From NCBI GenBank assembly GCA_022829145.1, contig CM040744.1, positions 12,179,218 to 12,243,217 of the forward strand: 64,000 nucleotides of DNA. The letters are read 5' to 3'. This DNA is from Albula goreensis. Taxonomy: Eukaryota; Chordata; Actinopteri; Albuliformes; Albulidae. A model generated the notes under the pieces. That model did not search any database. It saw nothing but the letters and a program-made list of their open reading frames with translations, and was not told the origin of the DNA. Below, one piece after another: positions 63,954 through 64,000 of this stretch (the first letter of the stretch is position 1; each line of letters starts with the position of its first letter). Made by a program: the position numbers and the translations under genes.

Positions 63954-64000
63954 CTGTCTCTCCAGCTGCATCACTTGAGCCTTCAGTAGATTGATCCTCC
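63954..64000 (-). CDS. Coiled-coil protein gene, partial exon at right edge
   Basis: This is the most upstream exon visible, cut off by the window edge. Its minus-strand reading (two bases, then RINLLKAQVMQLERQ) is residues 1-15 of the 514 residues visible here. It ends at a consensus donor, CAG|GTATGA, in phase 0. Hydrophobic residues spaced at heptad-like intervals (I, L, V, L) and the charged flanks indicate a coiled-coil helix. The frame continues directly into the next exon, giving LERQ-VVLLSEG. The acceptor and the N-terminal part of the protein lie beyond position 64000, so the total length and any N-terminal domains are unknown. The gene family is not recognised. Confidence 0.75.

Noticed and set aside
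10969-64000. Assignment of the gene to a named coiled-coil family (MAD1L1, MCC, DISC1, SPAG5 and CCDC171 were considered)
   Set aside because: None matched what I remember of those proteins over any exon, so no symbol is given.
1-64000. CRISPR array, phage, toxin-antitoxin or endogenous viral genes
   Set aside because: The only regular repeat array (21823-22194) has no spacers, and no viral or bacterial protein motifs are visible in any frame.

Overview
This window reads as nuclear genomic DNA of a ray-finned fish. Four observations support that. Coding sequence is split into short exons with consensus GT/AG splice sites and very long introns. There are degenerate copies of a tRNA-derived SINE whose 3' end carries the phrase 'ctggataagagcgtctgct', followed by TGTAATG-type repeats, as is common in teleosts. 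There is an inverted-repeat element beginning with a 'cttgatcctggag' motif that is also typical of fish. CA/GA/TA microsatellites are frequent. No bacterial, organellar or intact viral genes are visible.

One gene can be supported. It lies on the minus strand and enters the window at position 64000 part-way through its reading frame. Nine exons run leftward (63954-64000, 62431-62519, 58475-58589, 43446-43568, 36254-36484, 19374-19532, 17763-17910, 14968-15102, 10969-11468). Their splice phases all agree, so they join into one open frame of 514 residues ending at a TAA. The encoded part is mostly predicted alpha-helix and coiled coil. It ends in a basic, Ser/Thr/Pro/Gln-rich tail of about 107 residues that is probably disordered. 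I do not recognise the family and give no symbol. A cytoskeletal or centrosomal scaffold would fit the composition, but that is only a guess. A good poly(A) signal sits at 10302-10307, about 660 bases past the stop.

Layout: 1-10280 is downstream intergenic DNA with a SINE copy, a GA microsatellite and a 190-bp MITE with a perfect 6-bp target duplication. 10281-11468 is the 3' UTR and terminal exon. 11469-19373 holds three short introns with another SINE and a 512-bp degenerate inverted-repeat element. 19533-36253 is a 16.7-kb intron with a 49-bp minisatellite, SINE fragments and G-rich tracts. 36485-58474 holds two introns of 7.0 and 14.9 kb around one exon. 58590-63953 holds the two introns nearest the right end. 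Several intronic stretches are complex, non-repetitive and rich in TAATTA-type motifs. These are the best candidates for conserved regulatory elements, possibly serving a neighbouring gene. I found no convincing second protein-coding gene, RNA gene or defence-type system.
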